In this document: one piece after another, positions 34,091 through 44,836 of the stretch
Layout: each line of letters starts with the position of its first letter
How positions within the stretch are numbered: position 1 is the stretch's first letter
Assembly: GCA_963734295.1 (NCBI GenBank)
Contig: CAVTGS010000012.1
Location: forward strand, 682,001 to 746,000
DNA: 64,000 nucleotides
Source of the DNA: JAEUMW01 sp963734295
Lineage (GTDB): Bacteria; Pseudomonadota; Gammaproteobacteria; Burkholderiales; JAEUMW01
Reading direction: 5' to 3'
Position numbers and translations under genes: made by a program
Notes under the pieces: model-generated
What the model was told of the DNA's origin: nothing
Database searches by the model: none
The model's input: the letters and a program-made list of their open reading frames with translations, nothing else

Positions 34091-34873
34091 ATGAGCGCCG
34101 TCTACGAAGACATCCTGTACGACATCACTGCGGGCGTTGCCACCATCACCATCAACCGCCCCGAGAAATACAACGCCTTTCGCGCCCGGACCTGCGAGGA
34201 TCTGATCGACGCCTTCCAGCGGGCCGGCTGGGATCGCGCGGTCGGCGTGATCGTGCTGACCGGAGCGGGCGACCGCGCGTTCTGTACCGGCGGCGACCAG
34301 TCGGCTCACGCCGGGCACTACGACGGGCGCGGCGTGATCGGCCTGCCGCTGGAAGAATTGCAGGCGGTTATCCGCGACGTCCCGAAGCCCGTCATCGCCA
34401 AGGTTCGCGGTTATGCCATCGGCGGCGGGCACGTACTCGCCTTGCTGTGCGACCTGACGCTCGCCGCCGAGTCGGCGCGCTTCGGCCAGGTCGGACCGAA
34501 GGTCGGGTCGGTGGATCCGGGTTTCGGCACCGCCTACATGGCCCGCGTCATCGGCGAAAAGCGCGCGCGGGAGGTGTGGTACCTATGCCGCCAGTATAGT
34601 GCCGCCGAAGCGGTGCAGATGGGCCTCGCGAACAAGGCGGTCCCGGATGCCGAGCTCGACGCCGAGGTCGCGCGCTGGTGTGCAGAGATCCTGGAAAAGA
34701 GCCCGACCGCGCTCGCGCTCGCCAAGCGTTCCTTCAACGCCGACACCGCCCATATCGCCGGCATTTCCGCCCTGGGCCTGCAGGCGGTCGGCCTGTTTTA
34801 CGGCACCGAGGAATCGAAGGAAGGCGTGCGCGCCTTCCAGGAAAAGCGCAAGCCGAAATTTCGGGACGCGTAG
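34091..34873 (+). CDS. badI: 2-ketocyclohexanecarboxyl-CoA hydrolase, BadI-like
   Basis: This 260-residue crotonase-fold enzyme begins MSAVYEDILYDITAGVATIT and carries NRPEKYNAFRARTCEDLIDA, GDRAFCTGGDQSAHAGHYDG, IGGGHVLALLCDLTLAAESA and the BadI-type FGQVGPKVGSVDPGFGTAYM. BadI opens the ring of 2-ketocyclohexanecarboxyl-CoA to pimelyl-CoA during cyclohexanecarboxylate and some benzoate degradation. The C-terminal EGVRAFQEKRKPKF is shared with the MenB/BadI branch. A GGGAGAAG site precedes the ATG. None of the other bad/ali genes is adjacent, although an acyl-CoA ligase lies at 40.3-41.9 kb. Confidence 0.88.
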   Translation: MSAVYEDILYDITAGVATITINRPEKYNAFRARTCEDLIDAFQRAGWDRAVGVIVLTGAGDRAFCTGGDQSAHAGHYDGRGVIGLPLEELQAVIRDVPKPVIAKVRGYAIGGGHVLALLCDLTLAAESARFGQVGPKVGSVDPGFGTAYMARVIGEKRAREVWYLCRQYSAAEAVQMGLANKAVPDAELDAEVARWCAEILEKSPTALALAKRSFNADTAHIAGISALGLQAVGLFYGTEESKEGVRAFQEKRKPKFRDA

Positions 34874-34884
34874 CCCGACGGCGT

Positions 34885-37777
34885 TCACGCGGGCAGTGCG
34901 AACGTGCCCCCGCGTTCCATGAGCCGAGTCATCTCCGCCACCGGCAACGGCTGGCTCAGCACGAACCCCTGCGCGGCATCGCAGCCGCGGACGCGCAGAA
35001 ATTCGAGTTGCGCCTGCGTCTCCACGCCCTCGGCCACGACCGCGAGCCCGAGGCTTCGCGCGAGCGCGATGATCGCTTCGGTGATGGCCGCGTCCTGCGG
35101 CGACGTGGTCACGTGGCTCACGAACGCGTGGTCGATCTTGAGCTCGGCCACTGGAAACTGCTTCAGATAGCGCAGCGCCGAGTAGTCGACGCCGAAATCG
35201 TCGATCGAGACGGCCACACCGCGCTCCCGCAAGCGCCGCATCACGGCAGCGGTCCGCTCGAGGTTGGTGGCGAGCACGCTCTCGGTGATTTCGAGCTTGA
35301 GATCGCCGGGTAAGACCCCGCTATCGTCCAGCACCACCGCGACCGTCGCCTCGAATCCCGCATGTGCGAACTGCCGCGGCGACACGTTGACCGATACCGC
35401 CAGCGGCGGCAGGCCCGCGGTACGCCACGAGCGGAGCTGGCCGCACGCCTCCTGCAGCACCCAGCGCCCCAGGCCGATGATGAGTCCGCTGTCTTCCGCC
35501 AGCCCGATGAAGCGCGCCGGCGCGAGGAGGCCGGCGCTCGGATGGCGCCAGCGCACGAGCGCCTCGGCGCCGATGAGCTTGCCGTCGGTCAAGCGCACCT
35601 GCGGCTGGTACACGAGCTCGAGTTGATCGTGGTCGATTGCCTCGCGCAGCGCGCGCTCGAGCGCGAGCCGCTCCTCCGCCGCCTCGTCCATCTCCGGGGC
35701 GAAGAGACGCACTTCGTCGCGCCCGGTGGCCTTGGCACGGTACATCGCGGTGTCGGCGCGCCGGAGCAGCGTGTCGGCGCTGTCACCGTCGGCGGGGAAG
35801 AACGCGCCGCCGATGCTCGCGGTGATCGTGACCGGGTCGGGGCCGAGCGTGAACGGCGTGCGCAGCGCGGCTGCGATCTTGAGCGCGACTGCCTCGGCCG
35901 CCGCACGATCGCGCGCACAGTCGAGCAGCATGACGAACTCGTCGCCGCCCCACCGCGCCACCGTGTCGCCCTCGCGCACCGCGACCTGCAGCCGTTGCGC
36001 CACCTTCTGCAGCAGCACGTCGCCTTCGCCGTGGCCGAGGCTGTCGTTCACGTGCTTGAAGTGGTCGAGGTCGATGAAGAGAACAGCGACACCGGTGGCC
36101 GAGCGGCGCGCGTGGGCAAGCGCCTGCAGCAGGCGATCGCGCAACAGGACGCGGTTCGGCAGCCCGGTCAGCGCATCGTGCGTGGCCTGGTACTCCATGC
36201 GTTCGGTCATCGCAGCGATGTCGCTCATGTCCGTGATGGCGAGCACTGCGCCGTCGATCGTGCCCCGCGCGTTGCGCACCGGCCGGCCGCTCACGCGCAC
36301 CGTGCGGGTTTCGCCGCCGCGGACCGTCAGCCGCCCGCGCAGGCCCGAGGCGATCTGCTCGTGCAGCCCCCGCACGAACGCCTCCTGCGCCGGCCGCCGC
36401 AGGCGGCCATGCTCGTCTTCCAGGCTGAACACATTTTCGAGCGGGCTGCCGTCCGCCTGCGCTGCGGTCATGCCGGTCAGCGCCTCGGCCGCGGGATTGA
36501 GATAGGCCACGCGGCCGGCCCGATCGGTCGCGATCACCGCGTCCCCGATCGCCTCCAGGGTGGCGTTCAGTTCTTCCCGCTCGCGCGCGAGCTCCGCCGC
36601 AGTCGAACGGAGCTGCAGCCAGCTCCACAGCGGGTAAGACGAGAGCGCACCCAGGAACGCGGCGGCCGGCGGAAACCACAGGTTCGCCCAGCGCAGCAAG
36701 ACGGCAGCGAACAGCACTGTGCCGAGCGCGCAGACAATGGCCACCACCGCCGGGACGAGGGACGTCCGCACGCACCCCGACAGCAAGAGTGGCAGCGACG
36801 CGAGCAGCATCGACAGCACCAGCGAGACGGGCACCGGCAGCGGCTCTACCAGGCGCTGCTGCAGCAGCGCGTTGACGACATGCGCATTGAACTCGACTCC
36901 GGCCATGCGCGCGCCATCGCGCACCACCGGCGTCGCCAGTTCATCGGCGAAGCCTGCGGCCGTGACGCCTACCAGCACCAGCTTGTCGCGCAGGAGTCCG
37001 GCGACGGCAGGGTCATGCAAGACGTCGGCATAGGAGAACGTGGCAAAGCCACCGTCGGCAAACGGCACCAACGCGCGATAGTCGCGCAACCACGGCCGGC
37101 TGCCGGTCGGCGTTGCGGCCGGCCGGCGCTCGCCGGGCAGGGCGACCGGCCCGCGTTCGCCGGCTTCCAACAGCGCGAGACCGAGATGCGACCAATTCGA
37201 CTCCCCCACTCCGCCCTTGAGGTAGACGCCCCGCGCAACGCCGTCCTGATCGAGCTCGGTATCGACGTGACCGAGGTGCGCCGCCTTCGCCAGCGCTGGA
37301 AGAGGTAGCGCAGCGCGCAGCCCGCCCCCCTCGCGGTCTGCCTCCGGAAAGACCGGCAGCACGACTTGCCCGAAGCGCGCGATGGCCGCCGCCAGTTGCG
37401 CGTCATCGTCGGCGTTTCCCGGTTCCGCGAAAATGATCTGCAACGCGACCGCGCGCGCGCCTGCCTCTCGCAGGCGATCGAGCAGATCCGCGTGCCGGGC
37501 GCGCGGCCACGGCCAGCGGCCGAGCTGCTGCAGGCTGTGCTCGTCGATCACCACCAGCGCAACCTCGCCGCTCGCGTGCCGGCCGGTTGACCACGAGCAG
37601 CGCGTCGTAGAGCACGAGGTCGATCCGGTGTAGTGCGCCGCTTGCCGCCAACAGGAGCGTCAGCACGCCCAGCAGCGCGGGAGGCGCGAGGCGACGCCGC
37701 CACGGTGCGGGAGTCGGGGTGTGGGGCGCGCTCAAAGCACCAGCAGAATCATTACCGGAACGATCAACAGGGGCCAA
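34885..37777 (-). CDS. CHASE2-PAS-GGDEF-EAL cyclic-di-GMP enzyme (frameshifted near N-terminus)
   Basis: A first membrane helix (PPALLGVLTLLLAASGALHR) leads into an extracellular CHASE2 sensor (LVVIDEHSLQQLGRWPWPRA). Three further membrane helices follow, then a PAS domain (IATDRAGRVAYLNPAAEALT), a GGDEF domain with intact WGGDEFVMLL, and an EAL domain with GAEALVRWRHP. Both catalytic motifs look complete, so it may make and break cyclic di-GMP. The frame changes once near 37590 by one base. The start is either TTG at 37735, overlapping the upstream FecR-LysM stop, or ATG at 37777. About 960 residues in total. Confidence 0.85.
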
Positions 37778-39361
37778 TAACTGGGCTTGTCAGGAATATC
37801 GACTCGCTGCGCGCTGGCGTACGCGCTTGCGCTGCCGTCGGGGGCAACGGTACGGGCGCGAACATAGTAGGTCCCGGCTGCAGGACGTGGCAGCGTGATC
37901 TCCGCCTGCGGCACGGTCTGCGTCAGCATCACATCGCTGAAACCCTGGTCCCGCGCGAGCTGGAACTCGTAACTGGCACTGGGCTCGCTAGCCCGCCACC
38001 GGAATACGATCTCGTCGTCGGACACGCTGGGTGCCGCCAGCGCAGGACCAGGTGGCAGCACGCGCAGGGCCTGCGGATCGGAGAACGGACCTTGCCCTTC
38101 GGCCGGATCGATCGCAGCCACGCGCCAGAAGTAGCGCCCCGGCGGCAGCGCGTCGGACAGACGGAGCTCCGCGGCGTCGATCGCTTCGACGTCCTGCCGC
38201 AATTGCAGGAAGGCCCCATCTTCGCTCAACTGAAAGCGGTATGCCGTGCCGGGAGCGGTCGCACGGGTCCAGCGAAACGTAGCGTACGCCGTCGGCGAGT
38301 TGCGCTTCGGGTGGTGGCTCGGAAAGAAACGGGGGCTCCGGCTGCGCGTTGACGGTGATGCTTCGCACCGCATCGAGACCTTCCAGCTGCTGCGCGTCTA
38401 TGCCGCGCACCCGCAGGTGATAGGCACCGTCCGCGAGCGCCGGTCCGCGCAGCGCTGGTGTGTCGAACTCCGCATCGTCGAGCAGCGTGGCGAAATCGGG
38501 GCTGGCCGCGATCTGCAGCCGATAGCGTGCAGCACCGGGCAGTGGCGGAATCGAGAACGTGAACGGCACGCGCTCGAGCTCCGCCGGTACGCTGCTCAAG
38601 TCGGGTGGAGCGAGGAGCCGCGTCGGCGCCGCTGGCGCGCGCCCCGCCACCGTTACCGTGCCCATGCGCGGCCCAAGCTCGACGCGGGCAGCGTTGTTGG
38701 CGACCCGCACGCCGCCCTCCAGCACCTCGGTCCACGCCCGCGCCGCGGCGGCGTTGACGCGAAAATGCGTGCCGCGGACCGAGGTGACCGCCGCCGGTGT
38801 GTCGATCTCGAAGCGGCCGCCGTTTCCCCCCACGCCACGCACCCGGCTCTCGGAGCGCCCGCGCGGAAGCTGCACGCGGGTGTTGACTTCATCCGTCTGC
38901 GGGATACGGTCGCTACGGAGCAGACGCAACTCGCTGTCGCCACGCAGGTATATGCGCGAGCCGTCGGCGAAGCTGAGCTCGATGCTGCCGTCGGGCGCGG
39001 TGCGAAGGACGTCGCCGACCTCCACCGCCGTATCGAGCTCAAGCGGCAGCACGGGCTGATTCGGCCGCGTCAGCGAAACCTCGCCGTTCAGCGCGATCAC
39101 CCGTGCCGGCTCGCGCTCCCGCCGCAGCCACGCCAACGGGATCCGCAGCCGCGTGCCGGGTGCGATGTGCGTCGGGTCGTGAATGTCGTTGTACTGCTGC
39201 AGCTGCGGCCAGTAGCGAATCCCCGCCAGATACCGCTCGGTAATGCTCCACGGATTGTCGCCCGGCCGCACCACGTAGATCCACTCGGCGGCGTCGCAGA
39301 CAGGCAGCATCAGCAGGAGCGATACCGCGCACAGCAACTGTCCCGCGCATCCGGCGACCAT
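37732..39361 (-). CDS. LysM-FecR domain protein, partner of the CHASE2 enzyme (frameshifted)
   Basis: A signal peptide (LLCAVSLLLMLPVCDAA) is followed by a LysM repeat (WIYVVRPGDNPWSITERYL to PGTRLRIPLAWL), then a FecR domain (EVGDVLRTAPDGSIELSFAD, and AAVTSVRGTHFRV). Fibronectin-like repeats with FTFSIPPLPGAARYRLQIAA come next, and a C-terminal membrane anchor PLLIVPVMILLVL. The frame changes by one base near 38285. FecR-LysM proteins are commonly encoded beside CHASE2 sensors, and this one overlaps it; it probably presents a cell-wall signal to the CHASE2 domain. Confidence 0.82.
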
Positions 39362-39451
39362 CGAGCGGCTTCCTCACAGACTGGACGAAGGCACCGTAAC
39401 ACGCGGCCGCGCGCGGTGCACAGTGGGGCAAATCTGCCCCGAGGCGCCTTG

Positions 39452-40336
39452 CTACGGCGCGAGCAGGACGGCGCGGCAGGCGGACGGAAGGTGGGCGAGA
39501 GTGAGCTTCGGGGCGGGCAACGCGCGGCGGCGCCCGAGCTCCGCCGCAGCCTCTTCGCCGAACCACCAGTCGAGCCCCGCGTCGCAACCGTCCGCGGCAG
39601 AAAGCGGCGGCTGATCGATGCACCGCGTGTCAGCGCGCGGACAGCGCAGCCGGACGTGCATATGCTGGTCATGGCCCCACCACGGACGGACCTTGGTGAG
39701 CCAGCGGCGGTCACCGTCGACCGTTTCGCACAGCGCGCGCTTGATCGCGGGGTTCACGAATAGGCGATCGACCTGCGGAAACTCCGCCGCCGTGCGCACG
39801 AGTGCGACGTGCTCGGACGTCCAGCGTTCGGCCTCGACGTGACGACCATCGGCGCGCACCATCGAAAGCGGTGCGATCGTCTCGCGCGCAGCCGGCGTGA
39901 GCGCCTCCCGCGGCGCCGGCGTGAGCCAGATGTCGGCGTCCAGTCCGGTCTGATGGCTGCCATGGCCGAAACGCATCGGACCGCCCCGCGGCTGCGCCAG
40001 GTCGCCGACGAGCAGCCCCGCCCAGCCCACGCGCCCTGCGGCATCCGACAGCGAGCGGATGTAGGCGATCAGTTCCGGGTGTCCGAAGGCGCGGTTCCGC
40101 GACAGACGCATCACCTGCCATCCCGGTCCGTCGGCAGGCAGCATCGCTGCGCCGGCCAGGCAGCCGCGCGCGTATTCGCCAATGGCAGCGGCCGGCGGTG
40201 GCGACGGTGTGCGCAGGTCGCCGAAATCCGGTTCGCCGCGGGCCGTAGCCGAGAACAAGACGAGCGTGCAGAGAAGAGCGACGCCGAAGGCTCGCCTGGT
40301 GCGTCGGGAAAACCGGCGTCGCGGCGTGAACGTCAT
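39452..40336 (-). CDS. mepA: Penicillin-insensitive murein endopeptidase MepA
   Basis: The 294-residue periplasmic enzyme has an N-terminal signal (GVALLCTLVLFSATARG) and the LAS-type metallopeptidase motifs RFGHGSHQTGLDADIWLTP and WWGHDQHMHVRLRCP, which hold the zinc-binding His and Asp residues. It cleaves D-Ala-mDAP cross-links of peptidoglycan. The cysteines expected for disulfides (CLAG, CETVD, CPRADTRC) are present. It lies 7 bases from the end of the acyl-CoA ligase gene on the same strand. Confidence 0.92.
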   Translation of the reverse strand: MTFTPRRRFSRRTRRAFGVALLCTLVLFSATARGEPDFGDLRTPSPPPAAAIGEYARGCLAGAAMLPADGPGWQVMRLSRNRAFGHPELIAYIRSLSDAAGRVGWAGLLVGDLAQPRGGPMRFGHGSHQTGLDADIWLTPAPREALTPAARETIAPLSMVRADGRHVEAERWTSEHVALVRTAAEFPQVDRLFVNPAIKRALCETVDGDRRWLTKVRPWWGHDQHMHVRLRCPRADTRCIDQPPLSAADGCDAGLDWWFGEEAAAELGRRRALPAPKLTLAHLPSACRAVLLAP

Positions 40337-40343
40337 CGGGTTC

Positions 40344-41874
40344 CTAGTGCGCCCCGTCGGCCCGGTAGCGGTCGCGCATTTCGCGCTTCAGCGTCTTGCC
40401 TGCGGCGTTGCGTGGGAAGTCGTCCATGATCTCGACGGCGTGCACGCGCTGGTAACGCGCATCGACGCGCGCATTGATCCAGTCACGCAGCTCTTCGGCG
40501 GTGACGGCGCTGCCCGTCGCGCAGAATGACGGCGGCCACCGGCGTCTCGCCCCACTTCTCGTGCGGCACACCGAACACCGCGACCTCGCGCACGGCCGGA
40601 TGGCGCGTCAGGACCTCCTCGATATCCTTGGGATAGACCTTGACGCCGCCGCTGTCGATCATGTCCTTCTTGCGATCGACGAGGTAGAGGTAACCCTCGT
40701 CGTCGACCTGACCCATGTCCCCGGTGAAGAGCCACCCGTCGCGGAGCGCCTGGGCGGTGAGGTCGGGGCGGTTGAAGTAGCCGGTCATGAGCGACGGCCC
40801 GCGGCCGACGATTTCGCCCACTTCGCCCGGCGGCGCGTCGGTGCCGTCCTCGCGCACGATACGCATCTCGTAGAACACCGGCGGTGAGCCCACCGAACCC
40901 GCCTTGCGTTCCGACTGGGTGCGGTCGAGGATGGTCCAGAACCCTTCGGTAAGCCCATAGAGCTCGTAGAAGCGGTGCGGCAGGAGTCGGTTCAGGATGT
41001 CCTTGTGCTCCTTGTACAGAGGCGCGCCGAGCGACAGGATCATCTGCAGCGAAGCGAGCTTGTCCGGCGCGAAGTTCGGCGCGTTCAGGATGGCGATGAT
41101 CTGCGCCGGCACCAGCATGATGTGCGTCACGCGCTCGCGCTCGATGGTCTCGATCGCCTCGACCGCATTGAACTGACGCTGCAGGACATAGCGCGCGCCG
41201 AGGTAGAAGCAGGGCATGAGGGTGACGAAGGCGCCGTTGAAGACGATGGCGCCGGTGTGCAGCACCACCGACTCCGGGGTCATGCGCCAGGCCGAGGCAA
41301 ACAGGGTGCAGTACATGGACCGCACGAAATGCGTGTGCATGATGCCCTTCGGCAATCCGGTCGTCCCGCTCGTGTACATGATGTTGAAGAGATCGTCCCG
41401 GCCAACCGGCACCGCCGGAGCATCGCGCGCGCTCCAATCGCCCGCCGCCGCATAGTCGCCGTAGTCGCCGGCCGCGCCATCGATCAGCAGCACTCGATCG
41501 GGGGCGAGACCCGGCAGCTCGGCGCGTACCGGGTCGAGCAACGCCGTCATCGATCGTTGCGTGACGAGGCAGCAGGCGCCGGAATCGCGGATCAGGCTGG
41601 CCAGTCCCGGCGGCATCAACAAGGGGCTCAAGGGCACCAGCACCGCGCCAATGGAAGGCACCGCCCAGTAGACTTCGAGCAGCTCACGACAGTTGGGCAG
41701 CAAGGTCGCCACACGGTCGCCCTTGCCCACGCCGAGCACGCGCAAAAGCCCGGCGCAGCGGTCCACGCGGCGGAAAAAGGTCTGCCACGCAAGCCGCTCC
41801 CCCTCCACGACGATGGCGGTGTCGTCCGGGCGAAATCTCGCATGGTGTTCGATCAGCGTCGCGAGCTGAAGCAT
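40344..41874 (-). CDS. Class I acyl-CoA synthetase (frameshifted)
   Basis: The protein begins MLQLATLIEHHARFRPDDTA and has the AMP-binding motif YTSGTTGLPKGIMHTH, FYELYGLTEGFWT, LFTGDMGQVDDEGYLYLVDR and the hinge KKDMIDSGGVKVYPKDIEE. One extra base in a GGG run near 40520 moves the C-terminus to the next frame, where AVTAEELRDWINARVD and the catalytic lysine in NAAGKTLKREMRDRY follow. The corrected length is about 509 residues. The acid activated is not predictable; cyclic or aromatic acids are possible given badI in the area. Confidence 0.85.
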
Positions 41875-42010
41875 GATTCTTCTCCCTGATGGAATGGCGG
41901 ACCGCTCGATCGCCACACCCTATTTTATTCGCGTTGCGGGCGTGTTGCCCGGTCGCCCTGCCGGTACAATCGAAGAGTCCTCGACCAGTCGCCAGTGAAG
42001 GGAACGATCC

Positions 42011-42874
42011 ATGACGATGACCATGCGCCAGCGCGAAGTGCAGTGCCTGAGCCCCGCCGGTCTACACGACATGGCGTACGTGGAATGGGGCGATCCGCAC
42101 AGCCGCAAAGTGGTGGTCTGCGTCCACGGGCTCACCCGCTCGAGCCGGGACTTCGACTTCGTGGCCCAGGCGCTGGCGCAGGAATACCGGGTGGTCTGCC
42201 CGGATGTCGTCGGTCGCGGGCGCAGCGACTGGCTCGCCAACAAGGCGCTCTACGGCGTCCCGCAGTACATGGCGGACATGGTCACGCTGCTCGCGCGACT
42301 GGATGTCGACGGGGTCGACTGGGTCGGCACCTCGATGGGGGGCTTGATCGGCATGGCGCTGGCCGCGCAGGCCCGGACGCCGATCCGCCGCCTGCTGCTG
42401 GTGGATGTCGGCCCGGTGGTCACCGCCGCGTCGATCGCGCGCATCAGCGAGTTCGTCGGCAAGGGTCCCCGCTTCGACTCGATCGAGCAGGCAGAGGCGT
42501 ACATCCGGGTGGTGGCCGCGCCCTTCGGACCCCTGACCGACGCCCAATGGCGGCACCTGACCGAACATTCTCTGAAACGGGCGGCCGACGGCAAATTCGA
42601 CCTCCACTACGACCCGGGCATTGCCGAGCCCTTCCGGACCGCGATGGGCGAAGGCAAGGATTACGAACTCTGGCAGATCTACGATCTGATCCGTTGCCCG
42701 ACGCGGGTGCTGCGCGGCGAGATGTCCGACGTGCTGACATCCGAGACCGCGCGGGAGATGACTTTGCGCGGGCCACGCGCGCAGTTGGTCGAGATCGCCG
42801 GGGTCGGGCACGCGCCGATGCTGATGGACGATTGCCAGGTTTCGCACGTGCGTGACTTCTTTCGGGCGGCGTAG
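42011..42874 (+). CDS. Alpha/beta-fold hydrolase
   Basis: The 287-residue protein has the oxyanion loop VVVCVHGLTRSSRDFDFVA, the domain motif DVVGRGRSDWL, the nucleophile elbow VGTSMGGLIGMALA (Ser), the acid in RGEMSDVLT and the base in GVGHAPMLMD. The fold is that of broad esterases and lactonases; substrate unknown. It is divergent from the acyl-CoA ligase. Start chosen at ATG 42011; a second ATG two codons in is equally possible. Confidence 0.83.
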   Translation: MTMTMRQREVQCLSPAGLHDMAYVEWGDPHSRKVVVCVHGLTRSSRDFDFVAQALAQEYRVVCPDVVGRGRSDWLANKALYGVPQYMADMVTLLARLDVDGVDWVGTSMGGLIGMALAAQARTPIRRLLLVDVGPVVTAASIARISEFVGKGPRFDSIEQAEAYIRVVAAPFGPLTDAQWRHLTEHSLKRAADGKFDLHYDPGIAEPFRTAMGEGKDYELWQIYDLIRCPTRVLRGEMSDVLTSETAREMTLRGPRAQLVEIAGVGHAPMLMDDCQVSHVRDFFRAA

Positions 42875-43288
42875 GTAGAGATTGTATTAACGCTTTATTC
42901 TTATATAGATAGAGACTTGTTGCGAGGCCGATAATTATGATTATTATGTAAGCTATTGTTTATTAATTTTTTCATCTCGAAACACGAGAGCCTCGTTCGA
43001 CTCGGATATGGCAGCGCAGCATCGCGCTCCAGGACCAGCAGGAATATGTTGTGAAGGTGCCCCACTTTTGAGTAAGCTCATGAATTGTGCACTGCACGAA
43101 TCGGTCCCCGGCGGCGCATCAGTAGAAGCCATTGGTGCTGTTGGCAGCCTCAGCCGATTGAGCAAAAAACTCAAGTAGGTGATTGTTTAATATTGCTTTC
43201 AAGCTGACTAACCATCGCAATCACAGACCGTTAGGGAGGACGAAGGAACGGCTGCCGATTGCTCATCGACACGCGGAGGGATAAGAAA
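42875..43288. other. AT-rich intergenic region before the PHA synthase-like gene
   Basis: No gene is supported here. The first 100 bases (about 42880-42990) are strongly AT-rich, with runs such as TTATTAATTTTTTC, in sharp contrast to the surrounding high-GC DNA. The rest returns to average composition. A GGAGGGATAAG site lies just before the ATG at 43289. It may be a promoter, an attachment region or the edge of a transferred segment. Confidence 0.6.
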
Positions 43289-44776
43289 ATGTTTGCACTC
43301 TTGAAGGAAACACCCGATTTCGCAATGAGCTGGCTGCGTTACCTCATGGCTATGCTCCGCGCGACCAACCGCGAGGCGAGTGAGTTGAACGAAAGTCTTC
43401 TCGTCGCCGCTCACATCGCGCTGGACGCGGCCAAGGAGAATCCGTTGAGCCTGATGGAAACGTTCGAGATGGTCGGTCATAACGTTTCCATGCTCCAAAA
43501 GGGAATGGTCGGGGCACAAGACAAACTGGCCGACTTCGCATTCGATCAACTGGAAGAAGGCACGCGTGCCCTCATCAACACCATTACGCACGCCGAGGGC
43601 GAAAAGCTGGCCGGCTTCATGCGCCGCGAAGCGGAGGTTATGGAGGCCGTCGCCAATTTCAACGATCAGATCGAGAAGATCAAGGACGAGTTCGGATTTC
43701 ACTTTGATTCCGACATCTACAAGCTGGCGCATGAGACCGATGCGTTTCTCCTCTACCAGGTGTTGCCGATCAAGAAAGATGTGAAGGTCCGGAACGACCT
43801 GAAACCCGTGCTCTTGGTGCCGCCGTACATGTTGGGTGTTCATATCCTCTCGTTCCTGCCTCACGACAACAAGAGCTACGCGCATTCCTTTGCCAATGAG
43901 GGCATCCCCACTTACGTTCGCGTGGTCAAGGACATTCTCACCAACGAGAAGGTCCAGGCGATGACGCCCGAGGGTGATTGCGACCAGACGCTCGAGCTCT
44001 GCGCAAAAATCAAGGAGCTGAACGGCGGCAAGAAAGTCACGCTCAACGGCACCTGCCAGGGCGGCTACATCTCCCTGATGAACATACTTTCCGGGAAGTT
44101 GCACGGGGTCTGTGACGCCTTGATCACGAACGTGACGCCGGTCGACGGCACTTTCAGCGAAGCGATCTGCGGCATGCCCAACATGCACCACGATTTCATC
44201 ACGACGACCCTTCCGAGCGGGAGGAAGGTAGCCAACGGTTACCTGCTGAGCCTCGGCATGCGCCTGGTGGCGATCGATCGGGAGACGCCCTTGGTGAAGG
44301 TCCTGGATCAGGCTTCCCTGCAGCGTGCGACGGGCCTGAATCCCGGCAAGACGCCCGCCGCACTGTTCCGTTGGTTGTTGCGGGAGCGCGTGCACCTGCC
44401 GCTCGAAATCGCCAAGATGAGCTCGCATACCTTCCGGGAACCGATTGGCGAAGACGGCACCCTGCCCGTGCAGCTGTACGGGCAGCCGCTCAATCTGAAA
44501 GGGTTGATCGAGCTGAAGGTCCCCTGGTATCAGAACTACGCCATCAAGGACGATCTCGTGACGCCGTCCTGCGCCACGGCCGGTAACAAGTATCTGGAGG
44601 GGTCGAACATCGTCGAGTCCGTTGCGTTCTTCGGCGGTCATGTCGCGATTCTCACCAGCCCCTACGGGAAGAAAGCGCCCGTCAATGGCGAGTTCGTCGA
44701 TGCGATTGGCAAGCCATCGCGCGGACCCGTGAAGTTCCAGGTCGATATCTCCGCACCCGCGCTCGCCACGGTGTAA
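43289..44776 (+). CDS. Polyhydroxyalkanoate synthase-like protein
   Basis: This 495-residue protein has a helical N-terminal region (residues 1-150) and an alpha/beta hydrolase core. In PHA synthases the lipase box has cysteine as nucleophile; here GTCQGGY places it at Cys256. The acid is Asp421 or Asp422 in IKDDLVTP and the base His451 in FFGGHV. It polymerises hydroxyacyl-CoA if the family assignment is right, but the sequence diverges from classical class I PhaC and the N-terminal half is unlike it. Codon use is less GC-rich than in neighbours. A strong terminator follows and a depolymerase gene converges on it. Confidence 0.72.
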   Translation: MFALLKETPDFAMSWLRYLMAMLRATNREASELNESLLVAAHIALDAAKENPLSLMETFEMVGHNVSMLQKGMVGAQDKLADFAFDQLEEGTRALINTITHAEGEKLAGFMRREAEVMEAVANFNDQIEKIKDEFGFHFDSDIYKLAHETDAFLLYQVLPIKKDVKVRNDLKPVLLVPPYMLGVHILSFLPHDNKSYAHSFANEGIPTYVRVVKDILTNEKVQAMTPEGDCDQTLELCAKIKELNGGKKVTLNGTCQGGYISLMNILSGKLHGVCDALITNVTPVDGTFSEAICGMPNMHHDFITTTLPSGRKVANGYLLSLGMRLVAIDRETPLVKVLDQASLQRATGLNPGKTPAALFRWLLRERVHLPLEIAKMSSHTFREPIGEDGTLPVQLYGQPLNLKGLIELKVPWYQNYAIKDDLVTPSCATAGNKYLEGSNIVESVAFFGGHVAILTSPYGKKAPVNGEFVDAIGKPSRGPVKFQVDISAPALATV

Positions 44777-44797
44777 GCGAGGGCAACGAGTAAGAGA

Positions 44798-44820
44798 CGG
44801 AAGGGGCATCGCCCCTTCCG
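44798..44820. terminator. Bidirectional hairpin terminator between phaC-like and phaZ-like genes
   Basis: CGGAAGGGGC and GCCCCTTCCG form a perfect 10-bp stem around ATC, 22 bases after the stop of the synthase-like gene and 17 bases from the stop of the convergent depolymerase gene. T-rich sequence follows on the plus side. Confidence 0.75.
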
Positions 44821-44836
44821 CTTTCACTTCAGCCTT

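Noticed and set aside
42953..43174. Open frame of 73 codons in the AT-rich region before the PHA synthase-like gene
   Set aside because: No ribosome site, no family and mixed composition; it is best seen as non-coding.
43208..44827. Long open frame (539 codons) antisense to the PHA synthase-like gene
   Set aside because: High-GC coding DNA often leaves the opposite strand open. The translation has no family resemblance and the sense strand has a complete catalytic triad.
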